In this document: piece after piece, positions 1-7,716 of the stretch
Layout of the letters: each line of letters opens with the position of its first letter
Numbering within the stretch: the stretch's first letter is position 1
NCBI GenBank assembly: GCA_025361465.1
Contig: JANYAG010000164.1
Location: 1-23,055 of the forward strand
DNA: 23,055 nucleotides
Direction: 5' to 3'
DNA from: Gemmatimonadota bacterium
GTDB lineage: Bacteria > Gemmatimonadota > Gemmatimonadetes > Gemmatimonadales > GWC2-71-9
Translations under genes and position numbers: made by a program
Notes under the pieces: model-generated
The model's database searches: none
The model's input: only the letters and a program-made list of their open reading frames with translations
Told to the model about the DNA's origin: nothing

Positions 1-534
1 CGCTGCCGCCGCCTTCTGCTGGCTTTCCAGGGCGAACTGGTCCTGCATCTCGCGGCTGATCTTCCAGTCCTTCGCCACCTGCTCGGCGGTAAGTCCCATG
101 CCGATATACGCCTGGGTGAGTTCGGGATGGCGCCACGCTTCGGGAGCGCCCATCGGGAGCTGGCTCATCATCTCGATGCCACCGGCCACGATCACATCAT
201 TCATTCCCGTCATGATCGCCTGCGCCGCCATGGCGACAGTCTGCAATCCGGAGGAGCAGAAGCGGTTCACCGTGGCACCACCGACGTGCACCGGGAAACC
301 GGCGCGAAGCAGGCTCAGCCGGGCCATGTTGTGACCTTGCCCTGCCTCGGGCTTGGCGCAGCCCCAGAGCACGTCATCGACCACACCGGGACTGAGCCCG
401 ATCCGGTCGACGGCGGCACGCAGCACCGTGGCCGACACGTCAACCGGATGCTCGGCCGCGAGGGCGCCATCTTCCCTGCCGCGCCCCACCGCCGTGCGAA
501 CGGCACTGACGATCACTACGTCTCGTGTTTGCAT
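1..534 (-). CDS. Acetyl-CoA acyltransferase (thiolase), N-terminal part
   Basis: The reverse strand reads as an open frame of 178 codons from an ATG at 534 to the window edge, so only the N-terminal part is present and the C-terminal catalytic residues are outside. Thiolases form or cleave 3-ketoacyl-CoA with CoA, in beta-oxidation or acetoacetyl-CoA synthesis. The start MQTRDVVIVSAVRTAVGRG is the usual thiolase opening. The segment NRFCSSGLQTVAMAAQ carries the acyl-accepting cysteine at about residue 93, and GGIEMMSQLPMG matches the conserved GGxExMS region. It lies 51 bp downstream of pdxH on the same strand, so it is probably the last visible gene of the TPR-pdxH run. Degradative (FadA-like) and biosynthetic thiolases cannot be separated from this part. 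Confidence 0.93.
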   Translation of the reverse strand, partial: MQTRDVVIVSAVRTAVGRGREDGALAAEHPVDVSATVLRAAVDRIGLSPGVVDDVLWGCAKPEAGQGHNMARLSLLRAGFPVHVGGATVNRFCSSGLQTVAMAAQAIMTGMNDVIVAGGIEMMSQLPMGAPEAWRHPELTQAYIGMGLTAEQVAKDWKISREMQDQFALESQQKAAAA

Positions 535-585
535 GCTCTCATCTCGGCATCACGACGGCTGGTTGGAACGAGGAGATCCCCGAGG

Positions 586-1290
586 TCACGGTGCGAGCCG
601 CTCGATCTTCCAGCCGCCCTCGGCCTGTCGGGTATAACTGAACCGGTCGTGCAGGCGGCTGGGCCGGCCCTGCCAGAATTCGATCCGGTCCGGCCGGAGG
701 AGGTACCCGCCCCAGTTCGGCGGCAGCGGAATGTCCGAGGCGAACCTCGTTTCCATGGCTTGCCACTGTGCTTCGAGGGTGGCGCGGTCAGGAACCGGTG
801 CGCTCTGCGGTGAAGCCCAGGCCGCGAGCCGGCTGCCGCGTGGCCGGCTGCTGAAGTATGCCTCGGACTCCTCGACCGGCAGCTTGCGGACACTTCCCGC
901 CACACACACCTGCCGCTCCTGGTCGCTCCAGAAGAAGGTCAGCGCGGCGTGCTGGTTTGCCGCGAGCTCCCTGCCCTTGCGACTGTCGTAATTGGTGAAG
1001 AAGACGAACCCGCGTTCGTCCACCGATTTCAGCAGCACCGTGCGTGTCGACGGCCGGCCGTCGCGGTCCACCGTGGCAAGGGTCATGGCATTGATGGTGG
1101 CCGGTCGATGGTTGCGAATCGCGTTCCACAGCTCGAACAGCGCAATGCCGATCTTCCGCCAGCGGCTGCGCGATGCCTCCCCTCCCTCCTCGCGGAACCA
1201 CGACTCGAACTGCGCGATCGGATTGGCGTCGAGCGCCCCGCGCTCGAGTGTACCGCGCTGGTAGTCTTCGCGAATATCACCGAGGTTCAT
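586..1290 (-). CDS. pdxH: Pyridoxamine 5'-phosphate oxidase PdxH
   Basis: This 234-residue protein should be the FMN enzyme that oxidises pyridoxine or pyridoxamine 5'-phosphate to pyridoxal 5'-phosphate in the cytoplasm. Family signatures are clear: NAMTLATVDRDGRPSTRTVL (FMN-binding strand), FVFFTNYDSRKGREL, FSSRPRGSRLAAWASPQS, and the C-terminal IEFWQGRPSRLHDRF followed by WKIERLAP, which closely matches the E. coli C-terminus. Compared with E. coli PdxH there are about 25 extra residues at roughly 41-66, between the N-terminal helix and the first FMN strand. They are basic and aromatic (SRWRKIGIALFELWNAIRN). The start overlaps the stop of the upstream TPR gene by 4 bp (1287-1290), which implies translational coupling. 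Confidence 0.95.
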   Translation of the reverse strand: MNLGDIREDYQRGTLERGALDANPIAQFESWFREEGGEASRSRWRKIGIALFELWNAIRNHRPATINAMTLATVDRDGRPSTRTVLLKSVDERGFVFFTNYDSRKGRELAANQHAALTFFWSDQERQVCVAGSVRKLPVEESEAYFSSRPRGSRLAAWASPQSAPVPDRATLEAQWQAMETRFASDIPLPPNWGGYLLRPDRIEFWQGRPSRLHDRFSYTRQAEGGWKIERLAP

Positions 1291-1940
1291 GGCAGGCCGT
1301 CCAGACGAGGGGTCGTGGTGAGATCCTCCGCGACCAGTTCCTGCAGGCGCCGCCGGGCGTGAGTCCCCGCATCGGTCTTCTCGTAGCGCCGCGACAATCG
1401 GGCAAGTTCATCCTTGAGTTCTACCCGCCGGCCTTCGCGATGGTACAGGTCAATCAGGGCGTTGGATGCCGCCCATTCCTGTTGCGGCGTCAGCGTGAGC
1501 GCGCGGACGCCGCGGTAGCACGCCTCGGCACCGTCCGGATCATCGCTCTTGCCCTCGAGCAGGGCCCCCAGCCGCAGCCGCGCATCGATATCCGTGGGCT
1601 CGTCCTCGATGATGGCGCGATAGGAATCCGCCGCCTCGACATAGCGCCCCCGGATCACCAGCGCTTCCTGCTCGGAATACTCCCGTGCGGTCGGTGAGCC
1701 CTTGGCGCTCGGCATATAGACACTCCCAGCGGCGCCCGCGGCAGCATCGAGGAACCAGTTGACTCCCCAGAGGATGAGTGCCGTCAACGCGATGTTCGGG
1801 ATGATCAACCAGACGAAGCCGGGACCGAAGAAGTAGAACTCGACCCCGCACAGGCCGATCATGAGGAACGGCCCGAGCCGAACGGCGAGGGACAGCAGGA
1901 CCATGTGCTCGATGGTGTCGCGGTCGCTCAGGCGCTTCAC
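1287..1940 (-). CDS. Membrane-anchored tetratricopeptide-repeat protein
   Basis: The predicted protein has 217 residues. I chose the GTG at 1940 because a strong GGAGG lies 8 bp upstream of it (1949-1953 on this strand). The open frame runs further upstream, but would then cover the divergent lipoprotein gene. Two hydrophobic segments at about residues 14-39 and 43-66 (rich in L, I, F, W) should be membrane helices. After a short linker, residues 90-165 contain TPR-like helical pairs, for example EQEALVIRGRYVEAADSYRA and IDARLRLGALLEGK. TPR domains mediate protein contacts. I cannot name a partner, and the close coupling to pdxH need not be functional. A start at ATG 1904 is a weaker alternative. 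Confidence 0.72.
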   Translation of the reverse strand: MKRLSDRDTIEHMVLLSLAVRLGPFLMIGLCGVEFYFFGPGFVWLIIPNIALTALILWGVNWFLDAAAGAAGSVYMPSAKGSPTAREYSEQEALVIRGRYVEAADSYRAIIEDEPTDIDARLRLGALLEGKSDDPDGAEACYRGVRALTLTPQQEWAASNALIDLYHREGRRVELKDELARLSRRYEKTDAGTHARRRLQELVAEDLTTTPRLDGLP

Positions 1941-1948
1941 GCGATCGA

Positions 1949-1953
1949 CCTCC
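1949..1953 (-). promoter_or_regulatory. Ribosome binding site fixing the start of the TPR gene
   Basis: GGAGG on the minus strand, 8 bp before the GTG at 1938-1940. It supports that start over the in-frame ATG at 1904 and over starts further upstream. Confidence 0.65.
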
Positions 1954-2128
1954 GATTGCCGGGGTGGCCAGGCACCGTCATGCGCTGGAGAATGGTGGGG
2001 CACCCCACCCGGCGCAATGCGCCCGGGAGCAGTCGGCCCTCCCTTTACAGATCGAGGCTCACGCGACACCTTCTCGAGAACCCGAAGCCATACCTCGGCG
2101 GCACGCCCCCGGCCGGCCGAGTCGAGTT

Positions 2129-2133
2129 GGAGA
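2129..2133 (+). promoter_or_regulatory. Ribosome binding site fixing the start of the Ig-like lipoprotein
   Basis: GGAGA lies 6 bp before the GTG at 2140. This favours a GTG start that gives a proper lipoprotein signal peptide. The in-frame ATG at 2170 would remove the basic N-terminus of the signal. Confidence 0.55.
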
Positions 2134-2139
2134 AGCGCC

Positions 2140-2955
2140 GTGTCGACCTTGCGCAGGGTGGTCCATGCCATGTTCGGCGTCGCCTCAGCAATCCTGGTGA
2201 TGCTGACCGCGTGCCAGGCGGTGCCGCTGGTCGCGGACTTCACGTTCGACCATCCCGGGGGAATCACGGTCGCAGTTGGCGAGCAGGTCTACGAGAACTG
2301 CACGCACCACTCCCGCGGCAATGATGTGTGGGCCTGGTCATCAAGCAACCCCGGCGTCGCGACGATTGCAGGAGCCAACGGCACCGGCAGCTGCTTCGCG
2401 ACCATCACCGGCGTCTCGGTCGGCTCGACCACCGTCTTGTTCGAGGTCACGGGGAACAGCCACGTCGCGCACCAGCTCGCGGTCAACGTCGTCGCGGGGC
2501 CCGCCACCGTCACCAGCATCACGACGACTCCCTCGTCGCCCCAGGCACGAGTGCGCTTCGCGTTCACCTTCTTCGGCAGCGACTTCGACCCGGTCGCATC
2601 TCAGGTCCTCGTCGCCGGGCCGGGATGTCTCGCGGCGTTCTGCGTCGTTGCCGAGACCGACATGACCGCCAGGTCCACGAGTTCGATCAGCGGGCGATTC
2701 ACGGCCAGCGTGGCAGGGAACTACCAGTTCAGCACGCGCAATGGTGCCTTCGGGACACCATCAAACACCTATCAGATCAACGTCGTTGCCGCACCGACCT
2801 GCCTCACCCCGAACGTGATCGCCGACGCCTTCGATGTCGTCTCGACCGGCGGGGTCATGCACTTCGGCTATCTGCGCGCAAATTCGAACACCAGCACCAA
2901 CACCCTCACGCGGGACCATGGCATTGACAACTTCTCCGTGACGATCTGCCACTAA
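2140..2955 (+). CDS. Putative lipoprotein with Ig-like domains
   Basis: The predicted protein has 271 residues from a GTG with GGAGA 6 bp upstream. The N-terminus MSTLRRVVHAMFGVASAILV followed by MLTAC is a classic lipoprotein signal: a basic start, a hydrophobic core and a lipobox Cys at residue 25. Residues about 34-118 resemble a Big_2-type bacterial Ig-like domain (GITVAVGEQV near the start, then WAWSSSNPGVATI). Residues about 122-216 resemble an IPT/TIG-like beta domain (ATVTSITTTPSSPQARVRF, ending YQINVV). Several cysteines (54, 85, 163, 168, 221, 270) could form disulphides. The gene is transcribed away from the TPR gene and meets a minus-strand gene 19 bp after its stop. A surface or outer-membrane role is likely but the function is unknown. 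Confidence 0.7.
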   Translation: MSTLRRVVHAMFGVASAILVMLTACQAVPLVADFTFDHPGGITVAVGEQVYENCTHHSRGNDVWAWSSSNPGVATIAGANGTGSCFATITGVSVGSTTVLFEVTGNSHVAHQLAVNVVAGPATVTSITTTPSSPQARVRFAFTFFGSDFDPVASQVLVAGPGCLAAFCVVAETDMTARSTSSISGRFTASVAGNYQFSTRNGAFGTPSNTYQINVVAAPTCLTPNVIADAFDVVSTGGVMHFGYLRANSNTSTNTLTRDHGIDNFSVTICH

Positions 2956-2974
2956 GCGACCCGCCGCAAGGATG

Positions 2975-3430
2975 CTACGCCGACACCACCGTCAGCCGGT
3001 AGATGAAGAACGCCAGCACCAGGCCCTCGAGCACCCACGCCATCGGCTGCTTGTAGTAGCCGATCAGCATGTCCCAGCCCCAGTACCCGGTGTCCTTGAA
3101 CAGGGCGAGCGTGTACCGCTTCTTCGAGAGCGGCCAGAGCAGCGGTAACCCCACCGTGCTCCCGATATCGGCCGCGTAATGGGCGAGAATGGCGATCAAC
3201 CCGAACAAGGCATAGTGCGGCGAGAAGATCGCGATGATCCCACTGACGACCAGCGCGAAGAAGATGCTGTGCGTCACGGTGCAATGGAAATCGGGCTCCG
3301 CGAATCCCGCCTTCACGACCAGCGAATCGGCGTTGGGCAGCCAGTGGATGGCGAGGCAGAAGGCGGCCATGCGCGGGTTCCAGTCGTAGGTGGCAATCGC
3401 GAGCGCGAGAGGAACGTGACCAGCTTGCAT
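2975..3430 (-). CDS. YdjM/DUF457-type membrane-bound metal-dependent hydrolase
   Basis: This 151-residue membrane protein resembles the YdjM/YbcI (DUF457) group of predicted inner-membrane metal-dependent hydrolases. The group's His/Asp signatures are visible: AIHWLPNADS (His29), HCTVTHSIFFAL (His49 and His54), and ILAHYAADIG (His84, Asp88). About four hydrophobic helices surround them. The C-terminal part (KDTGYWGWDMLIGYY) is less typical and I do not recognise it. The ATG directly abuts the TAA of the upstream oxidoreductase (stop at 3431-3433), so the two are probably co-translated. Substrates of this family are not well established, and any role in lipid or envelope metabolism would be inference. 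Confidence 0.75.
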   Translation of the reverse strand: MQAGHVPLALAIATYDWNPRMAAFCLAIHWLPNADSLVVKAGFAEPDFHCTVTHSIFFALVVSGIIAIFSPHYALFGLIAILAHYAADIGSTVGLPLLWPLSKKRYTLALFKDTGYWGWDMLIGYYKQPMAWVLEGLVLAFFIYRLTVVSA

Positions 3431-4426
3431 TTAATCCTTCGTGGCTAGGGGTTCAAAACGGCGGGACTCCAGCGAACGATAGGCCGCGACCACCACCGCC
3501 AGATCACGACGGGCCACGGCAAGGGACATGTCCGGCTCGCGACGCTCACGCACGCACTCGACGAAATGGCGCAGCATCGCACGGTACCCCATCAGGTCGC
3601 CAACGCCCGGGAAACGGAGCCGGGTGCGCTGTCCCGTGACCAGCGCAAACAGGCCGTTGCTCTCGAACGTGATGTTGCCCTCGGTGCCATAGATCTTCGA
3701 GAGCCCGAGACCGGCGAGCCGGTTGGTCACGCTCCAGGCGTGGAGCAGCTTGCCCACCGCCCCGCTCTCGAACCGGACCAGCACCTCGAGGCCATCCTCG
3801 AACGGGGCCACGAGGGCACGATCGACCTCTGGCCGGGCCGCGCACACTTCGCGAACGGCACCGCCGACGCGGCAAAGGTAATTCACCCAGTGGACGCCGC
3901 CCTCGAGCAGCGCTCCGCCCCCCATCAGCGCCGCATCGGCACGCCAACCGGTAGGACGCTGGCGCCCGGCACGATTCAGCTCGACGAAGAGCACCTGCCC
4001 CACATCGCCCCCGTCGATATGCTGGCGCAGCACCCGGACGGCGGGCTTGAAATGGTAGTTCTCGGCGACCATCGCGATGGTTCCCGCCACCTGGACCGCC
4101 ACCTCGATCTCCGTCAGCTCAGCCAGCGTGCGCGCCACCGGCTTCTCGATCAGGACGGCCTTGCCGCCACGCGTCGCGAGCCGGACGTGATCGAGATGAA
4201 ACGCGTGCGGCGTGCAGATCACCACCGCATCCACGCGCGGGTCGGCGCAAGCCTCTTCGTAGCTGCCGAAGGCGGCGACTCCGCCGTAGCGCGTGTTGTA
4301 CGCCACGGCGTTCTCGAGCGACCGGCTGGCAAAGCACAGTTCGATGCCCCCAAGCGAGCGGGCCACCTTGCTGTGCGTGCGGGCCACTCGGCCGCACCCC
4401 AGCATGCAGAGTCGTATCGCGCTCAT
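3431..4426 (-). CDS. Gfo/Idh/MocA family NAD(P)-dependent oxidoreductase
   Basis: The predicted protein has 331 residues. It starts with a Rossmann fold, MSAIRLCMLGCGRVARTH (GxGxxA at about 10-15), then VVICTPHAFHLDH and the family hallmark VLIEKPVARTLAEL, with the conserved Lys of EKP at about residue 95. The C-terminal half follows the family pattern, including GGALLEGGVHWVNYL with a probable catalytic His near residue 179. Members oxidise or reduce sugars, inositols and related polyols using NAD(P). The open frame extends further upstream, but the ATG at 4426 overlaps the GMC stop by 4 bp (4423-4426), which is the natural start. Pairing with a GMC oxidoreductase suggests successive steps on a polyol or sugar. 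The substrate is not deducible. Confidence 0.9.
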   Translation of the reverse strand: MSAIRLCMLGCGRVARTHSKVARSLGGIELCFASRSLENAVAYNTRYGGVAAFGSYEEACADPRVDAVVICTPHAFHLDHVRLATRGGKAVLIEKPVARTLAELTEIEVAVQVAGTIAMVAENYHFKPAVRVLRQHIDGGDVGQVLFVELNRAGRQRPTGWRADAALMGGGALLEGGVHWVNYLCRVGGAVREVCAARPEVDRALVAPFEDGLEVLVRFESGAVGKLLHAWSVTNRLAGLGLSKIYGTEGNITFESNGLFALVTGQRTRLRFPGVGDLMGYRAMLRHFVECVRERREPDMSLAVARRDLAVVVAAYRSLESRRFEPLATKD

Positions 4427-5982
4427 GCCAGTTGGTTCCATTCGGCCACCAGGTGTTCGCCCACCCGCAGGCCGTTGGCCGCGATCGTCAGGCTCGGGTT
4501 CACGCCACCCGAACTGGGCATGAAGGAGGCATCGACCACGAAGAGGTTGGGCACGCCGAAGAGCCGGCACCAGGGATCGAGCGCCGCGCGGGCCGGATCC
4601 ACCCCGAACCGGCAGCTGCCGAGGGCATGCGAAAAGGTGTTGATCGGCTTGCGCACGCGGATCACCGCCCCGGCCTGGCGGAGGATCCGGGTGCCTTCCC
4701 GGTAGAGCGCACTGCGCGCCTCGCGATCGCGACGGGTGTAGCGGTGAAAGACACGCGGGATAGGCGCTCCATAGGGGTCGAGCAGGCCGGGATCGATCTC
4801 GATCCGGTTCGCCGGATCGGGCAGGTCCTGCCCGATGCACAGCAGGAAAATGTCGTGGTCGAGTGTCCTGGCGGCGAGGGGCCCGATCGGAAAGCCGGCC
4901 TCCGCCGAAAGGTACTCGGGCGGCGGCGCCTGCAGCCCCTGGATCATCCCCCACGGTCCCGGGGGCGATCCATGTTCCGCGCCGAAATAGAAATCGGTGA
5001 GGGCGACCTGCTTGTGGAAGATCCTCTCAGGGTTGGTCTGCTCGCGGAAAACTCCGGCGACGATTCCGGAGCAGTGCCGCATCAGGCAGCGGCCGATCCA
5101 CTCCCCGCCTGGCCCTGCGGCCCCCAGACCGGAAGCCAGCAGCAATGCCGGCGAGGGAATCGCCCCGGCGCTCACGACACAGACTCGGCATGAAATCGAC
5201 GGGCGCTCGCCCGTCACAGTATTCAGGCACTCGACACCCGAGATGCGGTCTCCGGTGCGGTGGAGTCGCACCGCGAGCGTATCCGGCAGCACGGTGGCGC
5301 CCGCGGCGATCGCCAGCGGCAGCACGGTCACGGCCAAATCGTTTTTCGCGCAGATCTTGCACGGGAAGAGGTCGCAGGTCAGGCACTGGGTACAGGACGG
5401 CCGAGCATCCTTCGAGGTGAAATTGATCGCGAGGGGGATTGGAAAGGGATGCAGTCCGAGCGCCGCAGCCGCGTCGGCGACACGGCGCGCCGGCGCCGAA
5501 AAGTGCGGCGGTGCGGCGAGGTACGGCCCGGTGCGCGGCGGTTCATTGGGATCGCCCCCGGCCACACCGGCAACCCCCAGCAGTTGCTCGGCCTGGTCGT
5601 AGTACGGTGCCAGGTCCTGGTAGCCAATCGGCCAGTCGACCAGATCTGTGCAGAGCCCCGGGTAGCGCGCCCGCAGCGCGAAGTCGCCTTCGCGCAACCG
5701 CATCGACGCCGCGCCGTAGAACACCGACTTGCCGCCGACGGACTCGTCGGGATAGGTGCGCCCGCGCCCGAAGCCGAGCCGTGGCGTCTCGAATGCCGAG
5801 GGACTGCGATACTTCCGCTCGATCAGGATGCGGCGCGGATCCCAGGCCGAGTCGTCCCGATCGACCCAGCGTCCGCGCTCGATCAGCAGCACGCGCAACC
5901 CGGCGCGCGCCGCGACGAGGGCGACCATGCTGCCGCCGAATCCCGTCCCCACCACCACCAGATCCCAGCTACTCGTCGTCAT
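4423..5982 (-). CDS. GMC-family FAD-dependent oxidoreductase with a five-cysteine cluster
   Basis: This 519-residue flavoprotein opens with the FAD-binding fold WDLVVVGTGFGGSMVALVAA (GxGxxG at 12-17) and LLIERG. GMC features follow: GKSVFYGAASMRL, VCVVSAGAIPSPALLLASG, and a C-terminal SHALGSCRFG (probable catalytic His about 452) and GVNPSLTIAANGLRVGEHL (Asn about 495). Family members oxidise alcohols, sugars or sterols. A notable segment at 197-211, CTQCLTCDLFPCKIC, packs five cysteines and looks able to hold an Fe-S cluster. Iron-sulphur-bearing GMC subunits are known among membrane-linked sugar dehydrogenases (FAD glucose dehydrogenase type). There is no Tat or Sec signal, so the protein is probably cytoplasmic unless exported with a partner. 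It overlaps the Gfo/Idh/MocA gene by 4 bp. Confidence 0.9.
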   Translation of the reverse strand: MTTSSWDLVVVGTGFGGSMVALVAARAGLRVLLIERGRWVDRDDSAWDPRRILIERKYRSPSAFETPRLGFGRGRTYPDESVGGKSVFYGAASMRLREGDFALRARYPGLCTDLVDWPIGYQDLAPYYDQAEQLLGVAGVAGGDPNEPPRTGPYLAAPPHFSAPARRVADAAAALGLHPFPIPLAINFTSKDARPSCTQCLTCDLFPCKICAKNDLAVTVLPLAIAAGATVLPDTLAVRLHRTGDRISGVECLNTVTGERPSISCRVCVVSAGAIPSPALLLASGLGAAGPGGEWIGRCLMRHCSGIVAGVFREQTNPERIFHKQVALTDFYFGAEHGSPPGPWGMIQGLQAPPPEYLSAEAGFPIGPLAARTLDHDIFLLCIGQDLPDPANRIEIDPGLLDPYGAPIPRVFHRYTRRDREARSALYREGTRILRQAGAVIRVRKPINTFSHALGSCRFGVDPARAALDPWCRLFGVPNLFVVDASFMPSSGGVNPSLTIAANGLRVGEHLVAEWNQLA

Positions 5983-6016
5983 AGGACGTCGTTGCTAGGG
6001 GGACCCGGCGCAAAGG

Positions 6017-7672
6017 TCAAGGTAGGAAACCGGAACGCTTGCGCGCCCGCACCTGCGTAAAGATCAGCGACACGGCCAGCAGGACGGTGCCAAGCACCAG
6101 GAACGAACCGATGCGGTACGCCGGCGCCAGCTGGAAGATGCCGATGACGATGACATACAGGGCCGTCAACAGCAGGGTCAGGTGACCCATCCAGCGGTAC
6201 TTCGGGCTCCGCACCACGAGGTTCATCAGGTAGTACGCCACCGCCACGCCGACCCAGGCCACCGTGACGTAGGCCCGCGGGACGAGATGATACAGGGAAT
6301 ACGGGAAGATCACGAACGCGCTCGCCAGGTAGGCGTTGCGCATCATCTCCGTCTTGAGCTCGAGGCGCTGCTGCTGCCAGCGGAGGATGCGGGCCGTCAG
6401 CAGCGCCACGATGCCGAAGCCGATACTGACCCCGCTCTCCTGGGTCGCCAGGGTCATGTAGGCAACCACGATACCGACGTAGATGAAGAAGTTGCCGACG
6501 ACGATCAGCTTGGAGCGGAACCAGAGGGCGGTGATGACGACGAGCAGGCTCTGGACCGACAGCCAGATGAAGAGGTTGGGGATCGCGATCAGCTTGACGA
6601 GGGCCACGCTGAGCGCCATGTACCCGGTCATGGCATAGAAGAACGTCGCGATCCGGCTCGATTCGCTCCGCCAGAAGGCCACGGCGAGCGCCAGGAACAC
6701 GGCGGCCGCCACGAGATGTCCCGGGGCAAACCAGGCCGGCGCGGCACCCATCGTCGCCAGCAGGAAGAGGCCGTACCCGACGCCGCAATTGAGCAGCACC
6801 GCGAGCACCGTGGCGGGATCCTCCCCGGTGCGATCGCGCCGCCGGAAGGAGCCCAGCGCGTTGATCACCACGTACCCCAGCACGGCGAACCACCCGGCTT
6901 CCGGCTTCGCGACGAGCTGGAGCTCGCGTCCCGACCATGGCCGATTGAGGAGCCAGAGCAGGTGGGCGAAGTATCCTGCCGGAATGGCGAAGGGCAACAG
7001 CCACGGCCAGTCGTGCTGCACCGCGGCATGGGCCGCGAGCCCGAGCATGACCGCCACGCCCACCAACACCACCGCCGGTGTGCCGATGGCCACGACCGTG
7101 ACCAGGCCGGTGACCAGCGCGATCCCGAGCAGCCAGACGGACTTCCGGCGCAGCCCCACCGCGACGTTCGCCAGCACCAGCCCGAACAGCAGGGTGCAAC
7201 CAAGGACCGAGTCGATGCGCAGGACGTGCGTGGTGCCGAAGAAGAAGAGCCGCAGCGCCGAGAAGTACAGCAGCGCCATCCCGGCGCCGCGGAAGTAGCC
7301 GGCGACCAGCTCGAAGGACGTGTGCCAGCGGCGGGCCAGGAGCAGGAGGATCCCGGCGAGGACGCCGCCGGCAACCGACGGCACCAGGGGCGGAAACGCA
7401 GCCCACGGCAGCAGCAGTGCGAACCCGACCCCGCAGGTGAGCACCAGGACGCCGACACTGGCGAGCCAGTTCTGCCCGACGCGGAATTCGAACTCACCTT
7501 CGGCCGCTTCCGCCCCGGATGCCGGGGCGTCGGGAACATCCGCATCCGACGAGTCGGCGGATGCCAGCGGCGGCAGGTCGAGATACTCCTCGAGCCGCGC
7601 CAGGCGGCGCTCGAGACGCGTCAGCGTCTCGGCCAGTGCCGGCTCGCTCAGCCCCGCGGCATCGTCACCCAT
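6017..7672 (-). CDS. DUF2339 polytopic membrane protein
   Basis: This 551-residue protein has a soluble N-terminus with a short coiled coil (LAETLTRLERRLARLEEYL, about 13-31) and an acidic, Ala/Ser-rich linker. It then has the DUF2339 opening EFRVGQNWLASVGVLVLTCG followed by an almost continuous series of roughly fourteen hydrophobic helices to the C-terminus. DUF2339 proteins are widespread polytopic membrane proteins without an assigned function. The gene sits 44 bp after the NapC-like cytochrome and 34 bp before the GMC gene on the same strand, so a shared transcript is likely. Nothing in the sequence shows a transport motif or redox centre. Confidence 0.82.
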   Translation of the reverse strand: MGDDAAGLSEPALAETLTRLERRLARLEEYLDLPPLASADSSDADVPDAPASGAEAAEGEFEFRVGQNWLASVGVLVLTCGVGFALLLPWAAFPPLVPSVAGGVLAGILLLLARRWHTSFELVAGYFRGAGMALLYFSALRLFFFGTTHVLRIDSVLGCTLLFGLVLANVAVGLRRKSVWLLGIALVTGLVTVVAIGTPAVVLVGVAVMLGLAAHAAVQHDWPWLLPFAIPAGYFAHLLWLLNRPWSGRELQLVAKPEAGWFAVLGYVVINALGSFRRRDRTGEDPATVLAVLLNCGVGYGLFLLATMGAAPAWFAPGHLVAAAVFLALAVAFWRSESSRIATFFYAMTGYMALSVALVKLIAIPNLFIWLSVQSLLVVITALWFRSKLIVVGNFFIYVGIVVAYMTLATQESGVSIGFGIVALLTARILRWQQQRLELKTEMMRNAYLASAFVIFPYSLYHLVPRAYVTVAWVGVAVAYYLMNLVVRSPKYRWMGHLTLLLTALYVIVIGIFQLAPAYRIGSFLVLGTVLLAVSLIFTQVRARKRSGFLP

Positions 7673-7716
7673 GCCCGGCGTGGCGATCTCCCGGGTCGGG
7701 CATCAGCACCGCGCGC

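Noticed and set aside
1861..2139. N-terminal extension of the Ig-like lipoprotein to an ATG at 1861
   Set aside because: It would overlap the divergent TPR gene and bury the signal peptide. The GTG at 2140 has a ribosome site and gives a proper lipobox.
4427..4954. N-terminal extension of the Gfo/Idh/MocA protein into the GMC gene
   Set aside because: The extension is antisense-like Arg/Pro-rich sequence within the GMC coding region. The Rossmann fold begins right at ATG 4426 with a 4-bp overlap.
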